DNA of 64,000 nt, taken from Planctomycetales bacterium 71-10. GTDB taxonomy: Bacteria; Planctomycetota; Planctomycetia; Isosphaerales; Isosphaeraceae. Positions within the stretch are counted from its first letter, which is position 1; each line of letters starts with the position of its first letter. The notes under the pieces were generated by a model. It was not told where the DNA came from, made no database searches, and worked only from the letters and a program-made list of their open reading frames with translations. The stretch lies in the NCBI GenBank assembly GCA_001898385.1, contig MKTT01000112.1, forward strand, positions 1 through 64,000, in the 5' to 3' direction. Below, one piece after another: positions 51,797 through 60,737 of this stretch. Both the position numbers and the translations under genes were made by a program.

Positions 51797-52726
51797 ATGC
51801 TCTCAATACGCGACCTGCGGGTCGACTACGACGACTTCTGCGCCGTGCACGACCTGTCGCTGGAGGTCGGCCCGGGGGAGGTCTGCGGGTTGATCGGGCC
51901 GAACGGGGCCGGCAAGACGACCACGATGAGGACGATCCTCGGCCTGATCGAGCCGACCTACGGCGAGGTCAAGGTGATGGGCTCCAGCATCCAGGACGAC
52001 CGCGAGCTGGTCGGCCGCGCCGTGGGGTTCATGCCCGACTTCCCGCCGGTGTATGAGGACCTGAAGGTCTGGGAATTCCTCGACCTGTTCGCCGCCAGCT
52101 ACCGCATCCCGAAGTCGATGCGCGGCGAGGTCGTCGACCGTCACCTCGACCTGGTGGGGCTGACGGAGAAGCGCGACGCGACGGTCCCCGGGCTGTCGCG
52201 GGGGATGCGCCAGCGGATGATGCTGGCCAAGACGCTCATCCCCGACCCGGCCGTCCTGCTCCTGGACGAGCCGGCCAGCGGCGTCGACCCCCAGGGGCGG
52301 ATCGACCTGAAGAACATCCTCAAGAGGGTCTCGGCCGAGGGGAAGGCGGTGCTCATCTCGTCGCACATCCTGGCCGAGATGAACGAGTTCTGCACGTCGG
52401 TCGCCATCATGGAGCGGGGCCGGCTCGTCGTCGGCGGTCGGATCGACGAGGTCAACCGCCGGATCATGGGCGACATGGCCCTGGCCGTGGAGGTCCTCTC
52501 CGACGTCGAGCTGTTCCGCCGGGTCGTCGCCGCCGACGACCACGCCGGGCCGATCGAGGCCCGCGCCGACGGCATCTACGAGTTCCGCTACCGAGGCGAC
52601 GCCGACGCCGCCGCCGGCCTGCTCGCCCGGCTGGTCGCCGAGGGCGTGCGCGTGGCCTCGTTCTCGCGGCGGAAGGACAACCTGGAGGAGCTGTTCCTCA
52701 AGGTCGGCGCCAAGGAGCTGTCGTGA
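51797..52726 (+). CDS. ABC transporter ATP-binding protein
   Basis: 309 residues from the chosen ATG with GTGGG upstream. Walker A is GPNGAGKTTTM, the Q loop is near GFMPDFPPVYE, signature is LSRGMRQRMMLA and Walker B is VLLLDEPASGVDPQG, with the H loop SSHI. The C-terminal extension (ALAVEVLSDVEL) is typical of ABC-2 exporters of the NatA/YhaQ type. The stop overlaps the start of the permease gene by one base. Function: energises an export pump of unknown substrate. Confidence 0.92.
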   Translation: MLSIRDLRVDYDDFCAVHDLSLEVGPGEVCGLIGPNGAGKTTTMRTILGLIEPTYGEVKVMGSSIQDDRELVGRAVGFMPDFPPVYEDLKVWEFLDLFAASYRIPKSMRGEVVDRHLDLVGLTEKRDATVPGLSRGMRQRMMLAKTLIPDPAVLLLDEPASGVDPQGRIDLKNILKRVSAEGKAVLISSHILAEMNEFCTSVAIMERGRLVVGGRIDEVNRRIMGDMALAVEVLSDVELFRRVVAADDHAGPIEARADGIYEFRYRGDADAAAGLLARLVAEGVRVASFSRRKDNLEELFLKVGAKELS

Positions 52727-54243
52727 TGCTGCGCGAATGGCTGGACAACCCGATCTTCGTGAAGCACCTGCGCTCGCGGCTGCGCCCCCAGGCCATGGCC
52801 ACCGGCGCGTCGATCGTCGCCCTGATCTGCCTGTGCATCGTCTACGGCGGATTCCAGTCGAGGCCGTTCGACGGCCGCATGGCCTTCGCCGCCCTGATGG
52901 GGGTGCAGTTCGTCGTCCTGGGGCTGGTCGGCTCGGTGCAGGTGGGGGCGGCCGTGGGCGGGGCGAAGGGGACGGGGATCCTGGACTTCCACCGCGTCTC
53001 GCCCCAGACGCCGACGGAGTTGACGCTGGGCTTCCTGTTCGGGGCGCCGATCCGCGAGTACCTGATGGCGGCGCTGACGCTGCCGTTCCTGCTCCTCTGC
53101 GCCTGGCTGGGCTACCCGGACTTCCGCGGGCTGGTGCAGGTGGAGGTCATGGTCCTGTTCGTCGCCTGGACGCTCCACGCCCTCTCGCTGCTGGGCGGCC
53201 TGGTGCTGAAGGGGGGCGTCACGGGCCAGAACGCGCTGGGGGCCTCGATCGGCATCGGGATCTTCGTCGCGGGCCCGATCGTGGGGGCGTTCGGGCTCTT
53301 GTCGCGGCTCCTGGACGTCGACTATCGGCTGGAGTTCTTCGGGTTCTCGCTGCCGTGGGTGGCGTTCGTCGTCCTCCACGTTTCGGCCCTGCTGGCGTTC
53401 GTGATGCTGGCGGCGCTGCGCAAGATGGAGTCGGAGCGGCTGCACGGCCTGACCAAGCGGCAGGCGCTGGCGGCGATGGCGGCCTTCTCGGTGCTGGCCG
53501 TGGGCGGGATGGGGAACTGGCCGGCGAACGGCGGCCCGCAGTTGACCGCCCTGTACGCCCTGACCGTGATCGCGATCGTGCTGATCTCCCTGACGACGCC
53601 GACGCAGGCCGAGTACGCCCGCGGCCTGCGCCGGGCGCGCAAGCAGGGCGAGTCGGGCCCGCCCGTCCTGGACGACGCCGCCCCCAACCGGCCGATCATC
53701 GCGGCGATCGGCACCGTGCTGCTGGCGGCGGGGTCGCTGATCGGCATGGCCATGGTCGACGACCCGATGATGTGGCGGGGGATGCCGAAGGCCGCGAGCT
53801 TCCCGCACTCGGTCGCCTACGCGACGATCGTCGCGGCGTACTTCGGCCTGGGTCTCCAGTATTTCCTGCTGCGGTTCGGCCGCCGGTCGGCGAACTTCTT
53901 CGGCCTGTTCCTGTTCGTCGCCTGGGTCCTTCCGCTGATCCTGGGCGTGGTGACCATCCTCGCCGTCGGCCCGCCCGGCAACGACCCCCGGCCGCCGCTC
54001 ATCTTCTCCGCGACCCCGATCGTGGGGATCGCCGCGACCTCGGACGTCTTCGAGGACGCGGCCGGCCCGGGCCCGGCGCTGGTGGCGTTCACCCTCGCGC
54101 TCCTCTTCGCCTTCGTCTTCAACACCCTCTACATCAAGGCCGTCCGCCGCGTCCGCCACGCCGTCGACCGCGCCGACGCCGCCATCGCCAAGCCCGACCC
54201 CGACCCGCTCGACGCCCTCCCGGCCGAGCCGGCGCCGGCGTGA
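52726..54243 (+). CDS. ABC-2 type exporter permease
   Basis: 505 residues from the ATG at 52726, overlapping the ATPase stop. Ten or more hydrophobic segments, e.g. ATGASIVALICLCIVYGG, ALMGVQFVVLGLVGSVQVGA, VEVMVLFVAWTLHALSLLGG, FVAGPIVGAFGLLSRLL and VAYATIVAAYFGLGLQYFLL. It is the membrane partner of the ATPase. The cargo is unknown. Convergent with the minus-strand gene at 54275 with a 31-nt gap. Confidence 0.85.
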   Translation: MLREWLDNPIFVKHLRSRLRPQAMATGASIVALICLCIVYGGFQSRPFDGRMAFAALMGVQFVVLGLVGSVQVGAAVGGAKGTGILDFHRVSPQTPTELTLGFLFGAPIREYLMAALTLPFLLLCAWLGYPDFRGLVQVEVMVLFVAWTLHALSLLGGLVLKGGVTGQNALGASIGIGIFVAGPIVGAFGLLSRLLDVDYRLEFFGFSLPWVAFVVLHVSALLAFVMLAALRKMESERLHGLTKRQALAAMAAFSVLAVGGMGNWPANGGPQLTALYALTVIAIVLISLTTPTQAEYARGLRRARKQGESGPPVLDDAAPNRPIIAAIGTVLLAAGSLIGMAMVDDPMMWRGMPKAASFPHSVAYATIVAAYFGLGLQYFLLRFGRRSANFFGLFLFVAWVLPLILGVVTILAVGPPGNDPRPPLIFSATPIVGIAATSDVFEDAAGPGPALVAFTLALLFAFVFNTLYIKAVRRVRHAVDRADAAIAKPDPDPLDALPAEPAPA

Positions 54244-54274
54244 CGAAGGCCCGCCGCGTGAAGCCGCCGATCGC

Positions 54275-55312
54275 TCAATCCCGAGGCCCGTCGACCGGGA
54301 GGAGCCTCGCGTCCAGCTCGCGAGACCGCCCCCCCGGCTCGATGAGCCGATAGCGATCGTGCGACTCGGCCCCCCGGGGCTCCGACCTCACGACCGTCAC
54401 GTCATGGACGTACATGCCCAGCTCGGGCGCAATGTGGAACAGGTCGTCGGACAGGGCCGGGCGGGCGTCGATCTCTCCGACCGTCATCCGCCAGCGACGC
54501 CGCACGGTCGACGAGACGGACAGCGTGGTCGTCCAGGACTTCGGCAGCCATCCAGCCGCCGTCTCCTGGTATTCGATCTGGACCACGTACTTCCGATCGG
54601 GGTTGGCGACGAACTGCACGATCGCCCCCTCGCGCCCCGGGTCGACCCAGAATTCCAGGTTACCGCTCCTCAGGATCTCGCAGTCGCGGCCCTCGTGGAC
54701 GCCCCGTCCTTGATACACGAAGCCGGCCTCATCGAGCGGCGGGGACAGCCTCGTGGGGCGGACGTGGGCTCCCGCCCCAAGGACGATCCCCTGGGCGAAG
54801 AACAGGGCTTCGTATCCCGACGCGATCTCGCCGGCCGGCAGCAATTCGGGATCGCCCCGCATGATCTCCAGGTCGACGTGGGGCCTCGCCCGCCCCGCCC
54901 CCAGGCCGGGCAGGGAGTCCTCGAAGACCCGAATGAACCGCGTCCGCCCGTCTCCCGTGCACAGGCAGTGGAGTTTGTAGACCTGCCGGGACTTCCAGTC
55001 GTAGAGCGTTTCGTCGCGGTCGATCCGGTATCGATTGTTCGGCAAGTCCAGGATGACGCCCCGGGCCGACGGTTCCGTCACGTCTTCGACGGGATTGTCC
55101 GGTTCCGCGGACGGGAGCTCGGCGATCTCATTGAAGGACCCGCGTGGCCAGGTGCATTCGCCCTGGATCTTGTAGCGGACGGACGGAAGCCTTTCCCGCC
55201 GCTGGCGCCACGCGGCGAAGATCCGAGACGCGGGGTCGTCCCCGCGTGCCGGGACGGCCCACGCGACGAACAACAGGACGACGAGGCACCGCCGACGTAA
55301 CGACGAAGTCAT
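54275..55312 (-). CDS. Secreted hypothetical protein
   Basis: 345 residues with a signal peptide (CLVVLLFVAWAVPARG). The body is beta-rich and recalls the LolA/LolB-like outer-membrane lipoprotein-sorting fold: VILDLPNNRYRIDRDETLYDWKSRQVYKL, EFWVDPGREGAIVQFVANPDRKYVVQIEYQETAAGWLPKSW. Cys are few. I cannot name the family with confidence. It is convergent with the ABC permease gene and upstream of the other secreted protein gene on the minus strand. Confidence 0.6.
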   Translation of the reverse strand: MTSSLRRRCLVVLLFVAWAVPARGDDPASRIFAAWRQRRERLPSVRYKIQGECTWPRGSFNEIAELPSAEPDNPVEDVTEPSARGVILDLPNNRYRIDRDETLYDWKSRQVYKLHCLCTGDGRTRFIRVFEDSLPGLGAGRARPHVDLEIMRGDPELLPAGEIASGYEALFFAQGIVLGAGAHVRPTRLSPPLDEAGFVYQGRGVHEGRDCEILRSGNLEFWVDPGREGAIVQFVANPDRKYVVQIEYQETAAGWLPKSWTTTLSVSSTVRRRWRMTVGEIDARPALSDDLFHIAPELGMYVHDVTVVRSEPRGAESHDRYRLIEPGGRSRELDARLLPVDGPRD

Positions 55313-55368
55313 GGTCCCGGACTCCTCAGCCGCCCCTCCGGAGCCGTCGACCGGAGGCCTCCGCCAGG

Positions 55369-56322
55369 TTATCCGCCCCCGCCGCGCATCGACAATCCCC
55401 GGACCTCGAACGCCGCGTCGTAGGGGCCCGGGGCTTCCCAGCCGAGGTTGAAGGAGTCGATCGCCAGGTCCTCGTACCGCGTGTGCTTCAAATAGCCGTT
55501 CCGCCGCGAGATCGCCAGGGCCTCGCGGAGCAGCGCCGTCATGTCGACGTCCAGCCGATGCCAGGCGCCGTCGCCGGTGGGGGCCTTCCAGAAGCGCTTG
55601 CCGTCGAGGAGGCAGATGAACTTGCCGGTGGCGTCGTCCTTCCCCACGTCCAGCGCGTGGTGGGCCGGGGGGATGGCGTGTCGGGCGTCGAAGAAGGGGA
55701 TGCCGAACCAGATCATGTCCTGATAATCGGGACTCCCCTTCGCGACGTTATGGACGGTCCAGAATGCGGACACCTGCGCCGTGTGCCGGCCCGGGTCGAG
55801 CTTCCCTTCGCTCCACGGGGCCGGCTTGCAGGAGGGGATCCGCGCCTCCATGGCGAAGGTCAGCGTCTTGAAGTCCTTGAGCGCGATCGGAGCCTTGAAG
55901 CCCTGCTCGATCAGCAGGTGCGGCCAGGCTTCGCCGTCGGCGCGCATGCGGCCGTCGTATTCGAAGTCGCCCCGCACTTCCAGAATCAGGCCGACGGGCC
56001 CGAAGCCGGAGCGGTCGACCACGACGCGCTTGGCCCGGTTCTCCGCAGTCCACCGGCCGCCCGCGTCGGTGCAGCGTTGCGGTTCGAGCAGCTCGCGCGT
56101 CGCCCACTGCGGCATGCGCCAGGCGGGCGGCCCCACGTCCGGGTCGGCCGTCGTGCGAAGCTCGCCGATCTCCAGCTTCGGGACGGGGTGGCTGGCCGCC
56201 GTCAGCATGAAGCCGCGTTCGAAGGTGGGGTCGGCGAACAGCTCGCGGGGGGCGGTCGCGTCGGGGGATTGGCCCAGGATGGCCGTGATCGCGAGCGACG
56301 CCAGAGTCGTCATCATCGACAT
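55369..56322 (-). CDS. Secreted hypothetical protein, possible carbohydrate-related beta protein
   Basis: 317 residues. The chosen ATG has GAGGGCG upstream and starts MSMMTTLASLAITAILGQS, a weak signal peptide; adjacent ATGs are alternatives. The body resembles a lectin/jelly-roll domain: GFMLTAASHPVPKLEIGELRTTADPDVGPPAWRMPQWATRELLEPQR, RVVVDRSGFGPVGLILEVRGDFEYDG and LTFAMEARIPSC, ending in RLDVDMTALLREALAIS. No enzyme motif stands out. Element E begins 12 nt upstream of the ATG. Confidence 0.6.
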   Translation of the reverse strand: MSMMTTLASLAITAILGQSPDATAPRELFADPTFERGFMLTAASHPVPKLEIGELRTTADPDVGPPAWRMPQWATRELLEPQRCTDAGGRWTAENRAKRVVVDRSGFGPVGLILEVRGDFEYDGRMRADGEAWPHLLIEQGFKAPIALKDFKTLTFAMEARIPSCKPAPWSEGKLDPGRHTAQVSAFWTVHNVAKGSPDYQDMIWFGIPFFDARHAIPPAHHALDVGKDDATGKFICLLDGKRFWKAPTGDGAWHRLDVDMTALLREALAISRRNGYLKHTRYEDLAIDSFNLGWEAPGPYDAAFEVRGLSMRGGGG

Positions 56323-56334
56323 CGCCCTCGGAGT

Positions 56335-56572
56335 CTGTTCCAGGAGGTGTAATCGAACGTCCTTCCCCCCTGGCGGGGGAAGGTGGCCCGGAGGGCCGGA
56401 TGAGGGGGAGGACGAGCGAGAAAGCCGTCGGGATCCTGAGCCGGTCGGACGGGCCTTCGGATCCCGATGGAGCCGGTGCTTCGCATCCCCCTCATCCGAC
56501 CCCTTCGGGGTCTGCCTTCCCCCGCGAGGGGGGAAGGCGTCGCGAGGATCGCCCCGCGACCTTCCGGAACAG
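56335..56572. repeat. Paired inverted-repeat element, copy E (REPIN/MITE-like)
   Basis: Arms (about 56357-56410 and 56486-56540) and the spacer match copy C along about 183 bases, including GGTCGGACGGGCCTTC and the CGTGCTTCGC/GGTGCTTCGC junction. Outer repeats are CTGTTCCAGGAGGT (56335-56348) and ACCTTCCGGAACAG (56559-56572), 12 of 14 matching. No clear target duplication. It ends five nt from the stop of the TlpA-like gene. Confidence 0.75.
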
Positions 56573-56576
56573 CCTC

Positions 56577-57551
56577 TCAGCCGCCGGCCTTGATGAGATT
56601 CCCCAGCGCCTCGTCGAGCGAGCCGCCGCGGAGGTCGAGGCGGATGATGGTCCCCTGGGGGTCGATGAGGTAGGTGGCCGGGATCGAGGCGACGCCGAAG
56701 GCTTCCACCAGGTCGACGCCGGCCGTCGTGTTGTGGAGCTGGATCCAGGGGATCTTGCGGGCCTTCACGAAGTCGACCACGGCCGTCCGGGTGTCGTCCA
56801 GGCTGACGCTGACGATCTCCAGGCCCGCGGCGTGATACTTCTTGTATGCTTCCTGGAGCCGGGGCAATTCGACGATGTTGGGCGTGCACCAGGTCGCCCA
56901 GAAGTCGACGAGGACGTACTTGCCGCGCAGGCTCGCCAGCCGCACCGTCTTCCCCTCGACGTCCGTCGCCTCGATGTTCGGCGCGGGCTTGCCGACCCGG
57001 GCCAGCCGGCCCAGCTCGGCCTCGGCCCGCTGCTTCACCGCCGCACTCTCGGGGAACTTCGCGGCGAGCGTCTGGTACACCTGGGCGGCCGTGCCGATCT
57101 CCCCGGCGGCGACCGCCGCCGCGGCGAAGGTCTCGGAGAAGCTGGAGGCGAACTCCTCCTGCTCGGCCAGCGTCAGGCCCTGGATCAGCTCCTGGTAGCG
57201 GGCGAGGGCCTCGGGGAACTGCTTCGCCTTCGCCCGGCCCATCACCGTGATGACCTGCGCCAGCGACTTCACCGGGCCGTCCGGGCTCTCCTTCAGGTAG
57301 CGCTCGGCCGCCTCCTGGTTCTCGGCGAACCAGTCGTGTTCGATCACCTTGTTGAACAGCGCCGCATACGCCTGGTCGCGATCCTCGGCCTTGGGGTTCT
57401 TGATCAGGTACTCGCCCAGCTCCCGGACCAGCGACCGGTCGTGGCGGTTCTGGATCTCGGCCACGCTCTCCGGCGCCGCCGTCTGGGCGCGGAGGTCCGT
57501 CACGAGCGCCGACGACGCGAGCAAAGCCATCCCGAAACGACGAAGGTCCAT
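56577..57551 (-). CDS. TlpA-like thioredoxin-fold protein with altered active site (CTPN)
   Basis: 324 residues from the chosen ATG; it begins MDLRRFGMALLASSALVTDLRAQ, a signal peptide. Residues about 30-190 are a helical, TPR-like domain. The C-terminal TlpA/ResA-like domain has GKYVLVDFWATWCTPNIVELPRLQEAYKKY, where the usual CxxC is CTPN, so the second Cys is lost. LEIVSVSLDDT and the cis-Pro GVASIPATYLIDPQG follow. Without the second Cys it cannot form the usual disulfide; it may bind or chaperone a thiol protein. Function unknown. Confidence 0.85.
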   Translation of the reverse strand: MDLRRFGMALLASSALVTDLRAQTAAPESVAEIQNRHDRSLVRELGEYLIKNPKAEDRDQAYAALFNKVIEHDWFAENQEAAERYLKESPDGPVKSLAQVITVMGRAKAKQFPEALARYQELIQGLTLAEQEEFASSFSETFAAAAVAAGEIGTAAQVYQTLAAKFPESAAVKQRAEAELGRLARVGKPAPNIEATDVEGKTVRLASLRGKYVLVDFWATWCTPNIVELPRLQEAYKKYHAAGLEIVSVSLDDTRTAVVDFVKARKIPWIQLHNTTAGVDLVEAFGVASIPATYLIDPQGTIIRLDLRGGSLDEALGNLIKAGG

Positions 57552-57881
57552 GAGGGCGTCCCTATACCAGACCGTCCCCTCCACGACCCCGACCAGCCCC
57601 GAATTCACATGCACGCGCCCACAATCCGCGCTTTCTTTTCCCGGGAGGCGTTTTGTGTAGCACTACTAGTTAGGGGGATTGCGCAGGGCGGTCGGGCCGG
57701 ATGTTGGAGAGAGGTCGAGGAATCGGAGAAAACGAAACGATGTTCGACGATCGAAGCCAACCAAAAATCCACGCAAAACACTTAGAACCAAGACCTTACG
57801 CCAACCCACAGGAAGGCTCGACGCGACGAACGGAGCCGTATCGAAGCCGTTCGTCGCGGGCCCTGGGCGATGCGTGAGGGC
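57552..57881. other. Intergenic region with A+T-rich patches
   Basis: 330 bases between two minus-strand genes. It is relatively A+T-rich at 57625-57680 and 57720-57790, unlike the rest of the window. It contains the strong hairpin listed separately and probably the promoter of the TlpA-like gene. Short open frames here have no recognisable features. Confidence 0.5.
57822..57858 (-). terminator. Hairpin after the glycosyltransferase gene
   Basis: A perfect 12-bp stem (CGCGACGAACGG with CCGTTCGTCGCG) around a 13-nt loop. It lies 23 nt beyond the minus-strand stop codon at 57882. Confidence 0.6.
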
Positions 57882-59288
57882 TCAGCCGACCTCGACGGCG
57901 CCGAGCCGGGCCGCGGGGGCCGGGGCGGGGGCGGTGCGCGCCGGGGCGAGCAGGCCGCGGATCTGTTCGAACCACTGGTAGCAGCAGGGGCCCATCTCGT
58001 GCGAGGCCAGGAACGCCTGGCGGCCCTTCTCGCCCATCTGGCGGGCGAGGTTGCGGTCGGCACCCAGGCGTTCGAGGGCCTTGACCACGCCGTCGGCGTC
58101 GCCGAACGGGACGGCGAACCCGCCCCCGGAGCGGCGGACGAGGTCGGCCGACTCGCAGTGCGGAGGGCCCACGAAGACCGCCGGCCGGGCCGCGGCCATG
58201 ATGCCGTAGAGTTTGCCCGGGACGACGATCCCGGTCATCTCCGGCCGCATCGAGATCAGGTGGACGTCGGCCGCGGAGAGGGACAGGTGCAGCTCATCGC
58301 GGGGGACGTAGTCCAGGATCCGGACGTTGTCCAGGCCGTCGCGCTCCTTGGCCGCCTTGACCTCGGCGAGCCTCGGGCCGCCGCCGACGAACAGGAAGGC
58401 CACGTCCCGGCGATCGCGGAGCGCCTTCGCCGCGGCCAGGAACTCATCGAAGGTGTGGGCGAGCCCCAGGTTCCCGGAGTACATGCAGACCAGTTCGTCC
58501 GCGTACCCCAGCCGCTTGCGCAGCGAGTTGGAGGCGTGGGGGACGGGATAGACCTCGTCCTTGCGGCTCCAGACGGGGATCTCGGCGATGCGGTCGGCGC
58601 GGACGCCCTTCATCAGGATCCGGTCGGCCATGTAAGGCCCCAGGACGACGACGCGGTCGGCCTGGCGGAGGACGGCGTCGCTCAGCCAGCGGAGCCCCTT
58701 CACGACCGGGTTGGTCGGCGACATCCGCTTGAGCGCCAGGCTGGCGTCAGGGTGGAGGTCCATGCTCCAGCAGACGTGCGCCGACCCCTTGAACTTGCGG
58801 AGCAGCGTCCCGACCAGGCCGATGATCGGCGGGGTGGTCAGGGTGACGACGGCGTCGAAGCGCGGCAGGCGGATCGCCTTCACGACGGCGCGGACGTAGA
58901 AGCTGAGGTAGTCGGTCATCCGGGCCAGCGTGCTCTTGCGGCCGAGCGAGGTGGCCGGCACGCGGTGGATGTGCACGCCGTTGCGGACCTCCTCGGCCGG
59001 GGGCGTCGGGTCGCCGGGCTTGTAGCGCGACTGCGAGCAGAGGACGTGGCACTCGAAGCCCCGAGCGGCCAGCGACTCGGCCAGGTCGGTGAGGTGCTGG
59101 GCGGTGGAGGCGTGGTCGGGCCAGTAGTATTGATTGATGAAGAGGAGCCGCCCGCCACCGCGGGCCGGGCCGGGCTCGGCCGCCGGCGCGTCGCCGTCCG
59201 CCGGCGCGAAGGGGCGAGGGGCCGTCGCCGGGCCGAGGGGGCGAGCCGGCCTGGGGCCCTCGCGGAACCAGAGCTTGCGGTTCAGCAT
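57882..59288 (-). CDS. Glycosyltransferase family 4 (WbuB-like)
   Basis: 468 residues. The ATG follows an open region; about 45 Pro/Ala-rich residues precede the GT-B fold. N-terminal domain: RLLFINQYYWPDHASTAQHLTDLAESLAARGFECHVLCS (donor-side Gly-rich start). The C-terminal domain has VWSRKDEVYPV, MYSGNLGLAHTFDEFLAAAKAL, FLFVGGGPRLAEV and the EX7E-like STRM...PGKLYGIMAAARPAVFVGP. It resembles the WbuB/colanic-acid type transferases. Donor and acceptor unknown. It is downstream of an epimerase gene on the same strand, so both may serve a surface polysaccharide. Confidence 0.88.
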   Translation of the reverse strand: MLNRKLWFREGPRPARPLGPATAPRPFAPADGDAPAAEPGPARGGGRLLFINQYYWPDHASTAQHLTDLAESLAARGFECHVLCSQSRYKPGDPTPPAEEVRNGVHIHRVPATSLGRKSTLARMTDYLSFYVRAVVKAIRLPRFDAVVTLTTPPIIGLVGTLLRKFKGSAHVCWSMDLHPDASLALKRMSPTNPVVKGLRWLSDAVLRQADRVVVLGPYMADRILMKGVRADRIAEIPVWSRKDEVYPVPHASNSLRKRLGYADELVCMYSGNLGLAHTFDEFLAAAKALRDRRDVAFLFVGGGPRLAEVKAAKERDGLDNVRILDYVPRDELHLSLSAADVHLISMRPEMTGIVVPGKLYGIMAAARPAVFVGPPHCESADLVRRSGGGFAVPFGDADGVVKALERLGADRNLARQMGEKGRQAFLASHEMGPCCYQWFEQIRGLLAPARTAPAPAPAARLGAVEVG

Positions 59289-59444
59289 GTGTCGTCCACC
59301 CGGACCGTCGCGGCCCGCCTGAAGCTGGGGATTCGGGATGGGATGCGGCGCAAGCCCGGCCGCGCAGGCGGGGGCGATCCCGCCCGCGCGGCGGCATGCT
59401 CCCGGGGGCCCCGAGATGCGCGAGGCCCCCGGCCGGATCGCGGG

Positions 59445-60374
59445 TCAGACGTTCGCGAACGGGTTCTGGAACGAGATGAGCTGGGCGGCGCGGACCAGCT
59501 CGGAGATGCCGCGGTCGAGGTCGATGGTGGTCTCGAAGCCCTTGGCGCGGATCTTCTCGTAGGAGACCTCGTAGTTGCGCTGGTCGGCGTCGCTGCCGAC
59601 CTCGGCGAAGTGGAGGTAGAAGTCCGTGTGCTCCAGGATCTTCCGGGCCACATCCTCCTTGGTGAAGTTCATGCTCTCGTGGCCGACGTTGTAGACGTCG
59701 TCCTTCACGTCGTCCCAGCGCTCCAGGGCGAAGATGAAGGAGCGGGCCATGTCGCGGACGTGGACGAAGGTCCGCTTGAAGCCGCCCTCGTAGACGATGA
59801 GGTTGCGGTTCTTGACGGCCTGGTAGGTGAAGTCGTTCGGCATGAGGTCGAGCCGCATCCGGTTGCTGACGCCGAAGGCGGTGGCGTAGCGGTAGGCGAT
59901 GCCGTTGCCGGCGTCGAGCGTCATCTGCTCGGCCGTCGCCTTGGTCTCGCCGTAGAGCGTGATCGGGGCGCGGGGGGTGTCCTCGTTGCAGACGTAGTCC
60001 GGGATGGAGCCGTAGATGGAGCCCGTGGAGGCGAAGAGGAATCGCGTGTCCTTCTTGCGGGCCTCCAGCAGGTTGCGCGTCCCGCCGACGTTGATCGCCT
60101 CGGCGAGCTGGGGCTCCTTCTTGCAGGCGGGGTAGCCGACGATGGCGGCCAGGTGGATGATCGCGTCGACGCCGTCGACGGCCTTCTTCACCGCGGCGGG
60201 GTCGCAGACGTCGCCCTGCTGCAGCTCGAAGCGACTGTCCTGGCAGCAGGGGAGCAGGCCCTGGCCGCCGAACCGGAGGTTGTCCAGGACGCGGACCCGG
60301 TGGCCCTGCTCCAGGAGCGCGGGGACGAGCGTGGAGCCGACGTAGCCGGCTCCGCCGGTGACGAGGATACGCAT
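59445..60374 (-). CDS. NAD-dependent epimerase/dehydratase (SDR)
   Basis: 309 residues from the chosen ATG with AAGGATGG upstream. NAD motif MRILVTGGAGYVGSTLVPALLEQG (GxxGxxG) at the N-terminus. The catalytic LYGETKATAEQM (YxxxK) and the preceding STGSIYGSIPDYV (Ser) place it in the extended SDR sugar-nucleotide epimerase/dehydratase class. Length is normal. It acts on a nucleotide sugar, probably feeding a polysaccharide. Operon-like arrangement with the glycosyltransferase, 156 nt apart. Confidence 0.9.
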   Translation of the reverse strand: MRILVTGGAGYVGSTLVPALLEQGHRVRVLDNLRFGGQGLLPCCQDSRFELQQGDVCDPAAVKKAVDGVDAIIHLAAIVGYPACKKEPQLAEAINVGGTRNLLEARKKDTRFLFASTGSIYGSIPDYVCNEDTPRAPITLYGETKATAEQMTLDAGNGIAYRYATAFGVSNRMRLDLMPNDFTYQAVKNRNLIVYEGGFKRTFVHVRDMARSFIFALERWDDVKDDVYNVGHESMNFTKEDVARKILEHTDFYLHFAEVGSDADQRNYEVSYEKIRAKGFETTIDLDRGISELVRAAQLISFQNPFANV

Positions 60375-60737
60375 GGCGGTTCCATCCTTGGTGAGGTCGC
60401 GACGCGCTTTGGGGGCGTCGATCGTGCGTCGGGAGACGGGTTGCACGGCCGACAAGGGGTGGGGCTGTCGATGATGCCGAGGCGTCGCGCGCCAGGCCCC
60501 CGTCCTTGTGGGCTCGTCCTTGGTTGCGAAACAGCGTCCGTGGCCGGATCGGGCGATCGTCGGTGCGAGGTCGTCGGCCTCCCCGCGGCTCCCGAGGGCC
60601 CGGCGACCAATCCGTCGGGCGGGCCTGTTCGGAATGAGGGAGCCGTTCGTCCCGGTCCGTCGGCGAGAGTATCGGCGGACGCGGCGTCGATGTCAACCGC
60701 AACTTTGTTGCGGGATTTTCACCCCCACCGGCGGGGA
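60375..60737. other. Intergenic region with one terminator
   Basis: 363 bases between two minus-strand genes. It should hold the epimerase promoter. A hairpin near the Uma2 gene end is listed separately. I see no other feature. Confidence 0.45.
60697..60713 (-). terminator. Hairpin downstream of the Uma2 gene
   Basis: A perfect 7-bp stem, CCGCAAC with GTTGCGG, around TTT. It lies 24 nt beyond the minus-strand stop codon. Confidence 0.5.

Noticed and set aside
57679..57981. A 100-residue plus-strand open frame after the hydrophilic intergenic patch
   Set aside because: No ribosome site or domain; it overlaps the glycosyltransferase end and its hairpin.
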